Origin: Brevibacterium antiquum CNRZ 918
GTDB lineage: Bacteria > Actinomycetota > Actinomycetes > Actinomycetales > Brevibacteriaceae
Assembly (NCBI RefSeq): GCF_900169145.1
Contig: NZ_FXZD01000004.1
Location: 124,001-188,000, forward strand
Direction: 5' to 3'
DNA length: 64,000 bases
Part shown: piece after piece, positions 1 through 8,855 of the stretch
How positions within the stretch are numbered: position 1 is the stretch's first letter
Layout of the letters: every line of letters begins with the position of its first letter
Position numbers and translations under genes: made by a program
The notes under the pieces: model-generated
What the model was told of the DNA's origin: nothing
The model's database searches: none
What the model saw: only the letters and a program-made list of their open reading frames with translations

Positions 1-839
1 CCGTCTGGACCTTCCGTCCCGAGCGCAACGCTGCGCGCATCAACAAATCCGCCGAGCGTCTTGCGCTGCCGCAGATCTCGGAAGAGGATTTCATCGAATC
101 GATCAAGGCGCTGGTCGCACTCGATCAGCAATGGGTTCCCACCCCAGAATCCGAGACCGACGAGTCGAGCATGTACCTGCGGCCATTCATGATCGCCACC
201 GAGCGATTCCTGGGTGTGCGGTCCAGCCATGAGGTCGACTACTACGTCATCGCCAGCCCCGCCGGTCCGTACTTCTCCGGCGGCATCAAGCCCGTCTCGA
301 TCTGGCTGTCGCAGAACTTCAACCGCGCCGGCTCCGGCGGCACCGGATTCGCCAAATGCGGTGGCAACTACGCGGGCTCGCTGGCAGCGCAGAACGAAGC
401 CGCAGCCCAGGGGTGCCAGCAGGTGCTGTTCACCGACGCCGCAGAGAACAAATACATCGACGAGCTCGGCGGTATGAACCTCATGCTCGTGACCAAGGAT
501 GGCCGCCTGCTGACTCCAGAGCTCGGTGATTCCATCCTCGATGGTGTCACTCGCCGGTCTCTGCTCGACCTCGCCCCGCAGTTGGGTCTCGAGCCGGAAG
601 AGCGCAAGGTTACGGTCGACGAATGGCGTGAGGGTGCTGCCAATGGCGACATCGTCGAGGCCTTCGCCTGTGGCACCGCCGCTGTCGTGACTCCGATCGG
701 CCGTGTCGTCGGCAGCGATTTCACGATCGATCACGGTGATGAGCCCGGTGAGAAGACCATGGAGTTCCGCAAGACTCTGCTCGACATCCAGTACGGTCGT
801 GCCGAGGATACGAACAACTGGATGGTTCGCCTGGCCTAA
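1..839 (+). CDS. ilvE: Branched-chain amino acid aminotransferase (3' part)
   Basis: The gene is cut by the window edge; 278 residues are visible, in frame from base 3. It transfers an amino group between 2-oxoglutarate/glutamate and the oxo acids of leucine, isoleucine and valine, using PLP in the cytoplasm. The class IV aminotransferase core is clear: the segment AKCGGNYAGS carries the expected PLP-binding lysine (codon at 354-356), followed by the ELGGMNL stretch and a GTAAVVTPIG segment near the C-terminus. The start codon and substrate-gate N-terminus lie outside the window. A perfect hairpin 70 bases downstream closes the transcript, so the gene ends its unit. Confidence 0.95.
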   Translation, partial: VWTFRPERNAARINKSAERLALPQISEEDFIESIKALVALDQQWVPTPESETDESSMYLRPFMIATERFLGVRSSHEVDYYVIASPAGPYFSGGIKPVSIWLSQNFNRAGSGGTGFAKCGGNYAGSLAAQNEAAAQGCQQVLFTDAAENKYIDELGGMNLMLVTKDGRLLTPELGDSILDGVTRRSLLDLAPQLGLEPEERKVTVDEWREGAANGDIVEAFACGTAAVVTPIGRVVGSDFTIDHGDEPGEKTMEFRKTLLDIQYGRAEDTNNWMVRLA

Positions 840-910
840 GGTCTGCGCACCGAGGGGCTGGGGCCTGTGAGCCCAGTGGCTGCGGAGGTGCGTCGGCTCA
901 ACTCGCCTCA

Positions 911-964
911 CATTGAGAGGGTCGGGTGCCGCGATTTCGATCGCGGCACCCGACCCTCTCAATG
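911..964. terminator. Strong hairpin terminator after ilvE
   Basis: A perfect 24-bp inverted repeat (911-934 with 941-964) encloses a 6-base loop. There is no long T run after it, so it may be an intrinsic terminator of the T-poor actinobacterial type. It separates ilvE from the next gene, which appears to have its own promoter at 1014-1019. Confidence 0.8.
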
Positions 965-1013
965 TGCGATGCGAATCTCAGAGGGTAATTTACTCATAAG
1001 TGCGTTAAAGGGG

Positions 1014-1019
1014 TACTGT
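1014..1019 (+). promoter_or_regulatory. Putative -10 box (TACTGT) of a leaderless MFS transporter gene
   Basis: TACTGT fits the TANNNT consensus and ends 6 bases before the GTG at 1026, so transcription would begin at or next to the start codon. It lies downstream of the ilvE terminator. No clear -35 box is seen. Confidence 0.5.
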
Positions 1020-1025
1020 GGGCCC

Positions 1026-2465
1026 GTGTCTACTGCAACCTCGGCGTCCACGCCGACCGCTTCCGAAGTCATCGCCAACCTTCCTTGGCGATGGAGAACC
1101 CAAGGCGTTATCTTCATCATCGGCGGCCTGGGGTTCATGTTCGACGCTTGGGACGTCGCCCTCAACGGGTTCCTCATTCCGCTGCTCAGCGACTACTGGA
1201 GCCTGAGCGTCGGCCAGGCCGCCTGGATCGCTACGGCCAACCTCATCGGCATGGCGCTGGGCGCCTTCATCTGGGGCGGCATCGCCGATGTGATCGGCCG
1301 GAAGAAGGCATTCACCCTCACGCTTCTCGTATTCTCAGTCTTCACAGTTGCCGGCGCCTTCTCCCCAGCATTCAGCTGGTTCATCCTGTTCCGATTCCTC
1401 GCCGGATTCGGGCTCGGCGGATGCATCCCCGTCGACTATGCGCTCGTCGGGGAATTCACTCCCAAGAAGCACCGCGGGCGCGTCCTGACTGCGATGGACG
1501 GATGGTGGCCGATCGGCGCCTCGCTGTGCGCCTTCGTCTCTGCATCCTTGCTGGGAGTGGGTGATTGGCGCCTCATCATGCTCGTCATGATTGTGCCCGC
1601 GCTGCTGACAGTTGCCGTGCGTTTCGGAATTCCCGAATCACCTCTCTACCTTGCCTCCGTGGGACGGTATGCCGAAGCCGACGCCATCATCGCCCGGCTC
1701 GTCGAGCGCACCGGCGCCGAGGTGACGACCTGGACCCACGATGTCCCCGCAAAGGGCGCGATCGAGGCCACCGGCACGGCCCCGGCGCCGCGGCAGGCAT
1801 CCGACTCGTCTGGAACTCTCATCTCTGTCAACAAAAAGCTGCGTGCAGCCAGCGGCCAGTTGGTGCAACTGTGGCAGTACTCGGCCAAGACGACTCTCGT
1901 CTCCTGGGCCCTGTTCGTCTCCGTCCTCCTTGTCTACTACGCGGCACTGACATGGCTGCCGGGCATCCTGAAGAAGCAGGGCATGGGCGATCAAGCAGCG
2001 TTCATGGTCACCGGGTCGATGACCGCGGTGGGCATCCTCGGCGTCATCGTCTCGGCGCTGATCGTCGAACGTGTGGGCCGAAAATGGGTGCTCGGCGTGA
2101 CCTCGATTGTCTCCGCAGTCCTGTTGGTATGCGCTGCCGTGTTCATCGAGGCCTCAGGTTCAGAGCTGACCTTTGCAGCCAGAGCCAGCATCATCGGGTT
2201 CGGGTTCGTCGTGCAGATCGCGATTCCCACTCTCTACACCTACGTCTCGGAGTTGTACCCGACCCGTCTGCGAGCTTCGGGATTCGGCTGGGCATCGGCT
2301 GCCTCCCGCATTGCCACTGGTATTGCTCCGCTTGTCTTCGGTGCGTTCATGTGGCCGGTCCTCGGACTGACAGTGACTTTCATTCTCACGGGACTGCTCG
2401 TGATTGTGGCGGTGGTGCTGATGGGTCTGCTTGCGCGAGAGACCACTGGCGAAGCGCTGGGTTGA
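1026..2465 (+). CDS. MFS transporter, sugar/metabolite:H+ symporter type
   Basis: Predicted 479-residue inner-membrane carrier with about 12 membrane spans. It has the family loop GGIADVIGRKKA between spans 2 and 3, its repeat VERVGRKW in the second half, PESPLYLA before the central loop, and LYPTRLRASGFG late in the protein. These match the sugar-transporter branch of MFS, which includes aromatic-acid and niacin carriers; the substrate cannot be read from sequence. The frame stays open upstream to 867, but that would run through the terminator hairpin. GTG 1026, preceded by a -10-like box 6 bases away, is the better start. It stands alone, with no catabolic genes beside it. Confidence 0.88.
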   Translation: MSTATSASTPTASEVIANLPWRWRTQGVIFIIGGLGFMFDAWDVALNGFLIPLLSDYWSLSVGQAAWIATANLIGMALGAFIWGGIADVIGRKKAFTLTLLVFSVFTVAGAFSPAFSWFILFRFLAGFGLGGCIPVDYALVGEFTPKKHRGRVLTAMDGWWPIGASLCAFVSASLLGVGDWRLIMLVMIVPALLTVAVRFGIPESPLYLASVGRYAEADAIIARLVERTGAEVTTWTHDVPAKGAIEATGTAPAPRQASDSSGTLISVNKKLRAASGQLVQLWQYSAKTTLVSWALFVSVLLVYYAALTWLPGILKKQGMGDQAAFMVTGSMTAVGILGVIVSALIVERVGRKWVLGVTSIVSAVLLVCAAVFIEASGSELTFAARASIIGFGFVVQIAIPTLYTYVSELYPTRLRASGFGWASAASRIATGIAPLVFGAFMWPVLGLTVTFILTGLLVIVAVVLMGLLARETTGEALG

Positions 2466-2537
2466 GGGTCTTGTCGTTCGAAACCGTCCCTGAGCTGGAC
2501 TGATACTCGGCCAAAATCTCGTGTCAGTGCCGACGGC

Positions 2538-2543
2538 TACTGT
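2538..2543 (+). promoter_or_regulatory. Putative -10 box (TACTGT) of leaderless DUF222/HNH gene
   Basis: TACTGT ends 7 bases before ATG 2551, the same spacing as seen before several other single genes in this window. It argues for ATG 2551 rather than the upstream in-frame GTG 2521. Confidence 0.45.
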
Positions 2544-2550
2544 GATTGGT

Positions 2551-4029
2551 ATGGAAGCACGGACGGTTTCAGACGTGATCACCGAGATTCATCGGTGGCG
2601 CGAGGTGCTGTCCGACCTGCCGCCTGCGCGCACGGAAACCGAAGCGATCGACAGAATCACTGCGCTGGAAGAACTGACGTCGGTGAGCGCTGCAGCGCAG
2701 GCCAGAGAGACGTTGACCTTCGACATGCACCGTCGGAATCGTGAAGCTGAAGAAGGTGTGCCGAGCCGCAGTCAGGGCAAGGGCCTTGGCGGTGAGATCG
2801 GGCTGGCTCGGAAAGTGTCTCGGGCCAGAGGGAGCAAGCTGCTCGGCTTCGCCCGGTCCCTGTTGATGGATCTTCCGAAAACCTATGCCTCCTTGAAGAG
2901 CGGAGACATCTCAGAGGAGAAGGCGCGAGTCGTTGCGAAGGAGACCGATTGGCTACCCAGAGACAAAAGGCACGAGGTCGATGACCGGATGGTCGATCGC
3001 CTCGCCGAGGTGGGTGTTGGTCGACTGGGCAACGAGGTTCGCGCTCTGGCCCAGCAGCTCGACCAGAAAGCAGCCGTCGAGCACCTCGACAGGTGTGTGG
3101 AAGAACGTGCCGTCACGGTGCGTCCAGCGCCGGGAAATATGGCGTATCTGACAGCGCTCCTGCCGCTGTCGCAGGCAGTTGCAGCGTATACAAACCTGTC
3201 GAAATCGGCACAGTCGATCGTCGGTACAGGGCAGTCCGAAGGGCGAACTCAGGGACAGGTCATGGCCGATCTCTTGGTCGAAAGAACCACGGGCCAGGAC
3301 GGTGCTGAGGCCATCCCTACCGAAGTCCACGTAGTGATGAATGAGGACAGTCTCTTCGACCCGGGCGAGACTCCAGCGTGGTTCCCCGGCTTCGGCCCGA
3401 TCCCCGCAAAGACGGCACGCGAATTCATCGCCGACAATGAAGCCTCAGTCTTTCTTCGCAGGTTGTACACTCGCCCGTCCGACGGACAGTTGGTCCGGAT
3501 GGACTCGAAGCGACGTGAATTCTCCGGACTCCTTCGACGCATGGTGGTGATTCGTGATGATGTCTGCCGATCACCGTGGTGCGATGCCCAGATCAAACAC
3601 GCAGACCACTCGCAGGCATTCGCCGCTGGTGGTGAGACCGACTGGGACAACGCTTCAGGGCTCTGCGCCGCCTGCAATTTCCTCAAGGAACTGCCAGGAT
3701 GGCGACACGAGGCCACGGCAGACGAATTGGTCGTACGAACCCCCACCGGACACCGATATCAGATCAGCACCAGACCGATCGGAACACCGATGGCGAACTC
3801 AAGTGAACTTCCCCGCTCCAACCTCACCACCGAACAGATGTCGGATGAAGCCAACGACCCCAGTCTCTTCAAAGTGAGAATTCCACCACTTCGAAAAGTC
3901 GAAGCACGGAGGTCTAAAGGAAAATTCGAATCCCTCAAGGTGGATGTGTGGGAATGTCGGGAGGAGCTGCCGAGTGTGGTGGAAATGTGCCTAGCGGGGC
4001 AACTGACCGAATTCGTCTCTGCGGATTGA
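2551..4029 (+). CDS. DUF222 / HNH endonuclease-domain protein (13E12-repeat type)
   Basis: A 492-residue protein. The N-terminal two thirds resemble the DUF222 (13E12 repeat) region common in actinobacteria. A C-terminal HNH nuclease fold is visible: paired cysteines in CRSPWCDAQ, the DHSQAFAAGG segment, and NASGLCAACNFLKE with the second cysteine pair. Such proteins occur in many copies per actinobacterial genome. Their role is not established, and links to mobile elements or DNA processing are proposed only. It is a single gene with its own putative leaderless promoter and no partner. The shortest sensible start is ATG 2551; GTG 2521 is the alternative. Confidence 0.85.
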   Translation: MEARTVSDVITEIHRWREVLSDLPPARTETEAIDRITALEELTSVSAAAQARETLTFDMHRRNREAEEGVPSRSQGKGLGGEIGLARKVSRARGSKLLGFARSLLMDLPKTYASLKSGDISEEKARVVAKETDWLPRDKRHEVDDRMVDRLAEVGVGRLGNEVRALAQQLDQKAAVEHLDRCVEERAVTVRPAPGNMAYLTALLPLSQAVAAYTNLSKSAQSIVGTGQSEGRTQGQVMADLLVERTTGQDGAEAIPTEVHVVMNEDSLFDPGETPAWFPGFGPIPAKTAREFIADNEASVFLRRLYTRPSDGQLVRMDSKRREFSGLLRRMVVIRDDVCRSPWCDAQIKHADHSQAFAAGGETDWDNASGLCAACNFLKELPGWRHEATADELVVRTPTGHRYQISTRPIGTPMANSSELPRSNLTTEQMSDEANDPSLFKVRIPPLRKVEARRSKGKFESLKVDVWECREELPSVVEMCLAGQLTEFVSAD

Positions 4030-4189
4030 TGTCCTCGAGTGATTGGTGCCTGCGACTAGGCAATGGCCCCCGGTCACCAGCTAGGTGTCAGACCCATGGC
4101 TGCCCAGCAGCTCGTCTGCCATGCACCAGATCCTCAACCCAGTGGCGAAGATTTTGTCATGAGTTCAACTCCTCGACTGCCGACGTGGC

Positions 4190-4195
4190 TAGGGT
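4190..4195 (+). promoter_or_regulatory. Putative -10 box (TAGGGT) of leaderless GNAT gene
   Basis: TAGGGT ends 6 bases before ATG 4202. A weak TTCAAC at 4164-4169 is a possible -35 box, but the 20-base spacer is long. Confidence 0.4.
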
Positions 4196-4201
4196 GGGAG
4201 C

Positions 4202-4840
4202 ATGGACGAACATGCCGAGCGTGAAGTTCTCGGAACTTCACCTGCAGAGCTCAACGTTGAACTCGTGTGGGGCCTACCAGGTGGTCTGGGGCAGAGCTGG
4301 GAACTCGTGGGCTCAGCGGCTGGAATCCTGGGGGTGCTCCCTCCGCCTCTCGAGGTCGAAGAACTCTACGCAGCGGCAGCAGCCGAACCGCCTTTGAATG
4401 AAGATCCGAGGCACGCTGCACTGTTCGGGAGTCTGTACGACCTCTCGGTCAGAAACGGTCAGGTCCTTGTCGCAGCGTCGCGCTCTGGTGGGCGCCTGAG
4501 ATCGATCGCCTACGGCCATTTCTGGTCCTGGGCGGAGCAGGACCACGACTGGGCACATGAACTCCGCTCGACTCTCGGCGACGCCGCGCAGGCGATCGAA
4601 TGGTCGTTCGCGCTCAATCTGTTGGCACGCGACCCTCATCTGCGCAGTGCTGGACTCGGACGGGCCACGTTGCAGACTTGGCTGGCCGGCATCAGCGGGC
4701 ACAGCTGCTGGCTCCTGACCAACGACATCGACAGCCCCGCTCGCCGACTCTACGAAAGCCTCGGTTTCTTCGCGCTCGGTCATGGGCCCCAGGCGCCCAA
4801 TGGCCAACCGGGACTGGTCATGTTCAGACCACCAGCCTGA
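4202..4840 (+). CDS. GNAT-family N-acetyltransferase
   Basis: A 212-residue cytoplasmic protein with the acetyl-CoA-binding part of the GNAT fold: ARDPHLRSAGLGRATLQTWL holds the pyrophosphate-binding R/Q-x-x-G-x-G/A pattern, and SPARRLYESLGFFALG is the typical C-terminal strand-helix. The N-terminal half is divergent, so the acceptor cannot be predicted. It is monocistronic, lying between the HNH gene and a prolyl oligopeptidase, with no visible link to either. ATG 4202 is supported by the -10-like box directly before it; no Shine-Dalgarno sequence is evident. Confidence 0.82.
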   Translation: MDEHAEREVLGTSPAELNVELVWGLPGGLGQSWELVGSAAGILGVLPPPLEVEELYAAAAAEPPLNEDPRHAALFGSLYDLSVRNGQVLVAASRSGGRLRSIAYGHFWSWAEQDHDWAHELRSTLGDAAQAIEWSFALNLLARDPHLRSAGLGRATLQTWLAGISGHSCWLLTNDIDSPARRLYESLGFFALGHGPQAPNGQPGLVMFRPPA

Positions 4841-4946
4841 GCCGAACCGTTCACGAGGATTGAACTGCTGACCGACGGCTGAGCTGCTCTACCGCGGTGG
4901 AACAGCTGCGCCGGAGAGCACGTGCTACGCACCACCCCGCGATCAT

Positions 4947-4952
4947 TAGGAT
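4947..4952 (+). promoter_or_regulatory. Putative -10 box (TAGGAT) of leaderless prolyl oligopeptidase gene
   Basis: TAGGAT ends 6 bases before ATG 4959, matching the spacing found at the other candidate leaderless genes here. Confidence 0.42.
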
Positions 4953-4958
4953 GGTGGC

Positions 4959-7223
4959 ATGCGCAAAGAAGCTACGTCAGACAACCAGCAGACCGAAGCT
5001 CCCACCGCGGCCACTGAGCCGCAGAACCTGGCCCCCATGCCACACGATGAGAACCTGTGGCTCGAAGACATTCACGGGGATAAGCAGATGGGTTGGGTCA
5101 AGGACCAGAACGCGAAGACCATTGCCCGGTTCCAAGACGATCTGTTCGACTCCATCGCCGGGGACATTCGGACCGCGTTGGACTCCGAAGGCAAGATACC
5201 GATGGTGGCCAAACGCGGAGATCACTACTTCAACTTCTGGCGCGACTCCACGAACCCCAAAGGCATGTGGAGACGAACCACGTGGGACAGCTACGTCTCC
5301 GATTCTCCCGAGTGGGAGGTCCTCATCGACCTCGACGAGCTCGGCGCAGCGGAGGCGACGCCCTGGGTGTGGGCTGGAGCCTCGGTGCGCCGATCGGACA
5401 ATTCCCGTGCACTCGTCTCGCTGTCGCCCGATGGTGGAGACGCCCACCGGGTGCGCGAATTCGATCTGGTGACCAAAACCTTCGTCGACGGCGGCTTCGA
5501 CCTGCCTTCGGCGAAGACTCGCTTCGCGTGGCTCGATGACGACACAATCATCGTCGCCACCGATACGGGCGAGGACTCTCTCACCACCTCGTCCTATCCG
5601 CGTCAGGCACGTGTTCTCAGGCGTGGGCAGGCCATTGCTGAGGCTCCGATCGTGGCCGAAGTGCCCCACGACCATGTCGCCATCTTCGTCGGCAGTGACG
5701 TAGGGGCTGCAGGCACCGATTCCACCGACAGAGCGTTCGCCATCGATGCCATAGACTTCTTCAACACGCGACTCAGCTTCATCGACCTCGACGCAGTCGT
5801 CGACGAATCCGGGCCCGTCTCAATCATCGCCTCGGCGTGGGAGAGCAACTGGACCGTCGTCGATGTGCCAACCGATGTGGAAGTCGGGTTCGAAAGGGAC
5901 TTCGTCCTTTTCCGGCCCCAATCCGAGTGGAGTCACGAGAACTTCTCGGTCCCGGCCGGAGGTCTGGCCGTTGCTGACATCGCCGAGGTGAAGGCCGGGA
6001 CAATCGCACCGACCGTCATCTTCACCCCGGATGAACACTCCGCCCTGCAGTCGTGGACCTGGACACGGGACTTCCTGATCCTCGAGCTGCTGGCTGACGT
6101 GCAGTCACAACTGGTCGTTCTTAACCCGAACGACAACTTCTCGTCGTCTTCGCTGCCAGGAGTCCCCGCCAATCATATGGTCGGGTTGGGGGCCGTCGAC
6201 AAACACGATGACGCGAGCGCCAACGACTATTGGCTGGTGAGCACGGGGTTTCTGACTCCGTCGACTCTGTCGTATGGGAGCCTGGAGCCTTCGAACGGCT
6301 ACAGCGCGCCCGTCGTCATCAAATCGGCACCGGCACTGTTTGCCAGCGACGGGTTCTGCGTCGAACAGCACTTCGCCACAAGTGAGGACGGGACTAAGAT
6401 CCCCTATTTCCAGATTGCCGACAGCGAGTTGGTCCTCGACGGGAGGAATCCGACCCTTCTGGATGGGTACGGCGGTTTCGAGGTCAGCCGGACGCCGGGC
6501 TACACCCCGGTGATGGGCATCGGATGGCTGGGTCGCACGACGACTGGGGCCTGGCAAGATCCCGACAGCCAACAGACCGTCACGGCGACTGAAGCGCCGA
6601 TTCCCGCAGGGCGTCGCGGGGTCTATGTCCTCGCCAACATCCGCGGCGGTGGAGAATACGGGCCACGGTGGCACACCTCGGCGATGCGAGAGAACCGGAT
6701 GCGAGCCTATGAGGACTACGCTGCCGTTGCCCGCGACCTCATCGAACGCGGAGTGACATCTGCGCGCAGCCTGGCGTGCGCGGGTGGCTCGAACGGCGGG
6801 CTGCTGGTGGGAAACATGCTCACACAGCACCCCGAACTCTTCGGTGCAATCTCGTGCGGAGTCCCCCTTCTGGACATGCGCCGCTACACCAAACTCAGCG
6901 CCGGCTATTCGTGGAAGGCAGAGTACGGTGACCCCGATGTGGCTGAGGACTGGGCATTCATTCAGAAGTTCTCGCCCTATCATCTGCTCGAAGTTGGCAC
7001 TGACTATCCGCCCGTGCTGTTCTGGACGGCGACCTCTGATGACCGGGTCGGTCCAGTGCAGGCACGCAAGATGGCAGCTCGGATGCAGAATCGCGGCATT
7101 GACGACGTGTGGTTCTTCGAAGACACGGAAGGCGGACACTCGGCAGCGTCGGACAACAGGCAGGCGGCCTTCACCCGCGCACTCAGCTACCGATTCCTGT
7201 GGAACTCGCTGACAGGAGAGTGA
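4959..7223 (+). CDS. Prolyl oligopeptidase-family serine peptidase (S9A)
   Basis: A 754-residue protein, near the usual length for the S9A family, which cleaves short peptides after proline. The first 30-450 residues form the beta-propeller half (the LWLEDIHGDK start is typical). The alpha/beta-hydrolase domain follows: GYGGFEVSRTPGY, NIRGGGEYGPRWH, then the nucleophile elbow GGSNGG with Ser611, the acid in SDDRVGP (Asp694/695) and His727 in GGHS. The catalytic triad is therefore complete. No signal peptide is seen, so it is expected in the cytoplasm. It is a single gene and ends 46 bases before lplA. Confidence 0.92.
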   Translation: MRKEATSDNQQTEAPTAATEPQNLAPMPHDENLWLEDIHGDKQMGWVKDQNAKTIARFQDDLFDSIAGDIRTALDSEGKIPMVAKRGDHYFNFWRDSTNPKGMWRRTTWDSYVSDSPEWEVLIDLDELGAAEATPWVWAGASVRRSDNSRALVSLSPDGGDAHRVREFDLVTKTFVDGGFDLPSAKTRFAWLDDDTIIVATDTGEDSLTTSSYPRQARVLRRGQAIAEAPIVAEVPHDHVAIFVGSDVGAAGTDSTDRAFAIDAIDFFNTRLSFIDLDAVVDESGPVSIIASAWESNWTVVDVPTDVEVGFERDFVLFRPQSEWSHENFSVPAGGLAVADIAEVKAGTIAPTVIFTPDEHSALQSWTWTRDFLILELLADVQSQLVVLNPNDNFSSSSLPGVPANHMVGLGAVDKHDDASANDYWLVSTGFLTPSTLSYGSLEPSNGYSAPVVIKSAPALFASDGFCVEQHFATSEDGTKIPYFQIADSELVLDGRNPTLLDGYGGFEVSRTPGYTPVMGIGWLGRTTTGAWQDPDSQQTVTATEAPIPAGRRGVYVLANIRGGGEYGPRWHTSAMRENRMRAYEDYAAVARDLIERGVTSARSLACAGGSNGGLLVGNMLTQHPELFGAISCGVPLLDMRRYTKLSAGYSWKAEYGDPDVAEDWAFIQKFSPYHLLEVGTDYPPVLFWTATSDDRVGPVQARKMAARMQNRGIDDVWFFEDTEGGHSAASDNRQAAFTRALSYRFLWNSLTGE

Positions 7224-7256
7224 GCAAGCTCACAGCTTCTGAGTGGAGCCTGGGCG

Positions 7257-7262
7257 TAGCGT
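7257..7262 (+). promoter_or_regulatory. Putative -10 box (TAGCGT) of leaderless lplA
   Basis: TAGCGT ends 7 bases before ATG 7270 and supports that start over the upstream in-frame GTG 7243. Confidence 0.4.
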
Positions 7263-7269
7263 TGGAACC

Positions 7270-8358
7270 ATGACGAACGACACGCACGAAACCCAACGCT
7301 TTCACGCCGAGTACAAGGTCATCGGCGGAAAACTCGTGGTCGCCGATGTAGAGACCGACGGGAAGACCATCACCGAGGTCAAGATCTCCGGCGACTTCTT
7401 CCTCGAACCCGAAGAAGCTTACTTCGACCTTGCTCCCGCGCTCGTGGGTGCCAGTGTCACCGCGGACAATGCGAATCTGCGTCAGCGCCTCGACACGGCA
7501 CTTGCCGGATACGGCTCGGAACTGGCGATGCACGGGTTCTCCACCTCGGACATTGCCACAGTCGTCCGCCGCGCACTGGGGTCGGCCGCGAACTTCACCG
7601 ACTTCGACTGGCAGGTCATCCGCGGCGAGGTGCTGCCCACTCAGGTCAACGTCGCCCTCGACCAGGTGCTGCTGGACGAGGTCGCGGCGGGACGACGGAA
7701 ACCGACCCTGCGGTTCTGGGAATGGGACGATACCGCCACGGTCATCGGAGCCTTCCAATCCTATGTCAACGAACTCCGACCGGAGGGAGTCGAGAAGTAC
7801 GGTGTGCAGGTTGTGCGCCGCATCTCCGGCGGGGGAGCGATGTTCATGGAAGGCGGGAACTGCATCACCTATTCGATGTTCGTACCGCCCTCGCTGGTCG
7901 CCGGCCTCGACTACGAGGAATCCTATGTCTTCCTCGACCAATGGGTGCTAGCCGCACTGAAGAGCCTCGGCGTCGAAGCCTTCTACAAGCCGATCAACGA
8001 CATCTCCTCAACCGGCGGCAAGATCGGCGGTGCGGCACAGAAGAGACTGCGTGATGGCACTCTGCTCCACCACGCGACCATGAGCTATGACATCGACGCC
8101 GACAAGATGGTCGAAGTCCTGCGCATCGGCGAGGCGAAGATCTCCGATAAGGGAGTATCGAGCGCCAAGAAGCGCGTCGACCCCCTCCGCAGCCAGACCG
8201 GTGAGGCCCGCAAGGACATCATCGACGTCATGGCCAACACCTTTGCTGACCGTTATGGGGCAAACTTCGACACCTTCACTGCCGACGAACTGGACAAGGC
8301 GCAGGCTTTGGTTGATGAGAAGTTCGGCACCGAGAAGTGGACGCACCGGGTGCCGTGA
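7270..8358 (+). CDS. lplA: Lipoate--protein ligase A-like, accessory domain first
   Basis: A 362-residue cytoplasmic enzyme expected to attach lipoate to E2 and GcvH proteins. Residues about 10-105 resemble the small lipoate-ligase accessory domain, normally C-terminal in the E. coli enzyme. Residues about 115-350 form the LplA catalytic domain with RRISGGGAMFMEGGNCITYS (the RR-GGGAV-type lipoyl-AMP loop), NDISSTGGKIGGAAQ (with the conserved lysine) and HHATMSYDID. The order is thus swapped relative to E. coli. It overlaps the next gene as GTGA, so translation is probably coupled. Octanoyltransferase is an unlikely alternative because the adenylate-loop motifs fit a ligase. Confidence 0.85.
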   Translation: MTNDTHETQRFHAEYKVIGGKLVVADVETDGKTITEVKISGDFFLEPEEAYFDLAPALVGASVTADNANLRQRLDTALAGYGSELAMHGFSTSDIATVVRRALGSAANFTDFDWQVIRGEVLPTQVNVALDQVLLDEVAAGRRKPTLRFWEWDDTATVIGAFQSYVNELRPEGVEKYGVQVVRRISGGGAMFMEGGNCITYSMFVPPSLVAGLDYEESYVFLDQWVLAALKSLGVEAFYKPINDISSTGGKIGGAAQKRLRDGTLLHHATMSYDIDADKMVEVLRIGEAKISDKGVSSAKKRVDPLRSQTGEARKDIIDVMANTFADRYGANFDTFTADELDKAQALVDEKFGTEKWTHRVP

Positions 8359-8855
8359 GTATGTCCTCAGGTGATCAAAACCCCTGGTGGCAGGCCCAAG
8401 CACTGGCCCTGGCCGCGGAAGCACAACGCCGTGAGAGGCGGCAGGGAACCACACTCATCATCGTCTCGTCCGTGTTCGTGGCGGCCTCGCTGCTGTGTAT
8501 GTTCATCGGCGCTCTCCGCCTGATCGGGCTGGTGTGCCTGGTCTTTTTCGGTGCCTGTCTCTTCGGCGGAATTCTGATGCGCAGGGACCCCAATTCCCGG
8601 ACCACGTTCGTGCTCACACTGTGGGTGGGGCTGCTGATGGGGCTCGGGATGGGGCTCCTGTTCATCTTCACGCTCATATCAGCGGTGACCTACGGGGTGA
8701 GCGGCAACCAGATCGCGGTGCTCATCGTTGCCGCAACCGGCTTCCTGTTCTTCGGAGTCGGCGCCGTCGTGGCAATGGTGAAGGCTGGCCGAACGAGACG
8801 GAAAGCCCGAGACCAATGGCAGGCCAGACGACCTCAGGGGCGCACAACACGATGA
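8355..8855 (+). CDS. Small integral membrane protein of unknown function
   Basis: A 166-residue protein from GTG 8355, which overlaps the lplA stop as GTGA; ATG 8361 is the other candidate. After a charged N-terminus (AEAQRRERRQ) there are about four hydrophobic spans: IIVSSVFVAASLLCMFIGAL, a second near LVFFGACLFGG, a third from FVLTLWVGLLMGLGMGLLF, and a fourth near IAVLIVAATGFLFFGVGAVV. The tail is basic (RTRRKARDQWQARR) and probably cytoplasmic. No family is recognised. It overlaps peptidase E as ATGA, so lplA, this gene and peptidase E form one coupled unit without an obvious functional link. Confidence 0.8.
   Translation: MSMSSGDQNPWWQAQALALAAEAQRRERRQGTTLIIVSSVFVAASLLCMFIGALRLIGLVCLVFFGACLFGGILMRRDPNSRTTFVLTLWVGLLMGLGMGLLFIFTLISAVTYGVSGNQIAVLIVAATGFLFFGVGAVVAMVKAGRTRRKARDQWQARRPQGRTTR

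Noticed and set aside
867..1025. Longer N-terminus for the MFS transporter
   Set aside because: The extension would translate through the ilvE terminator hairpin and has no membrane or family character.
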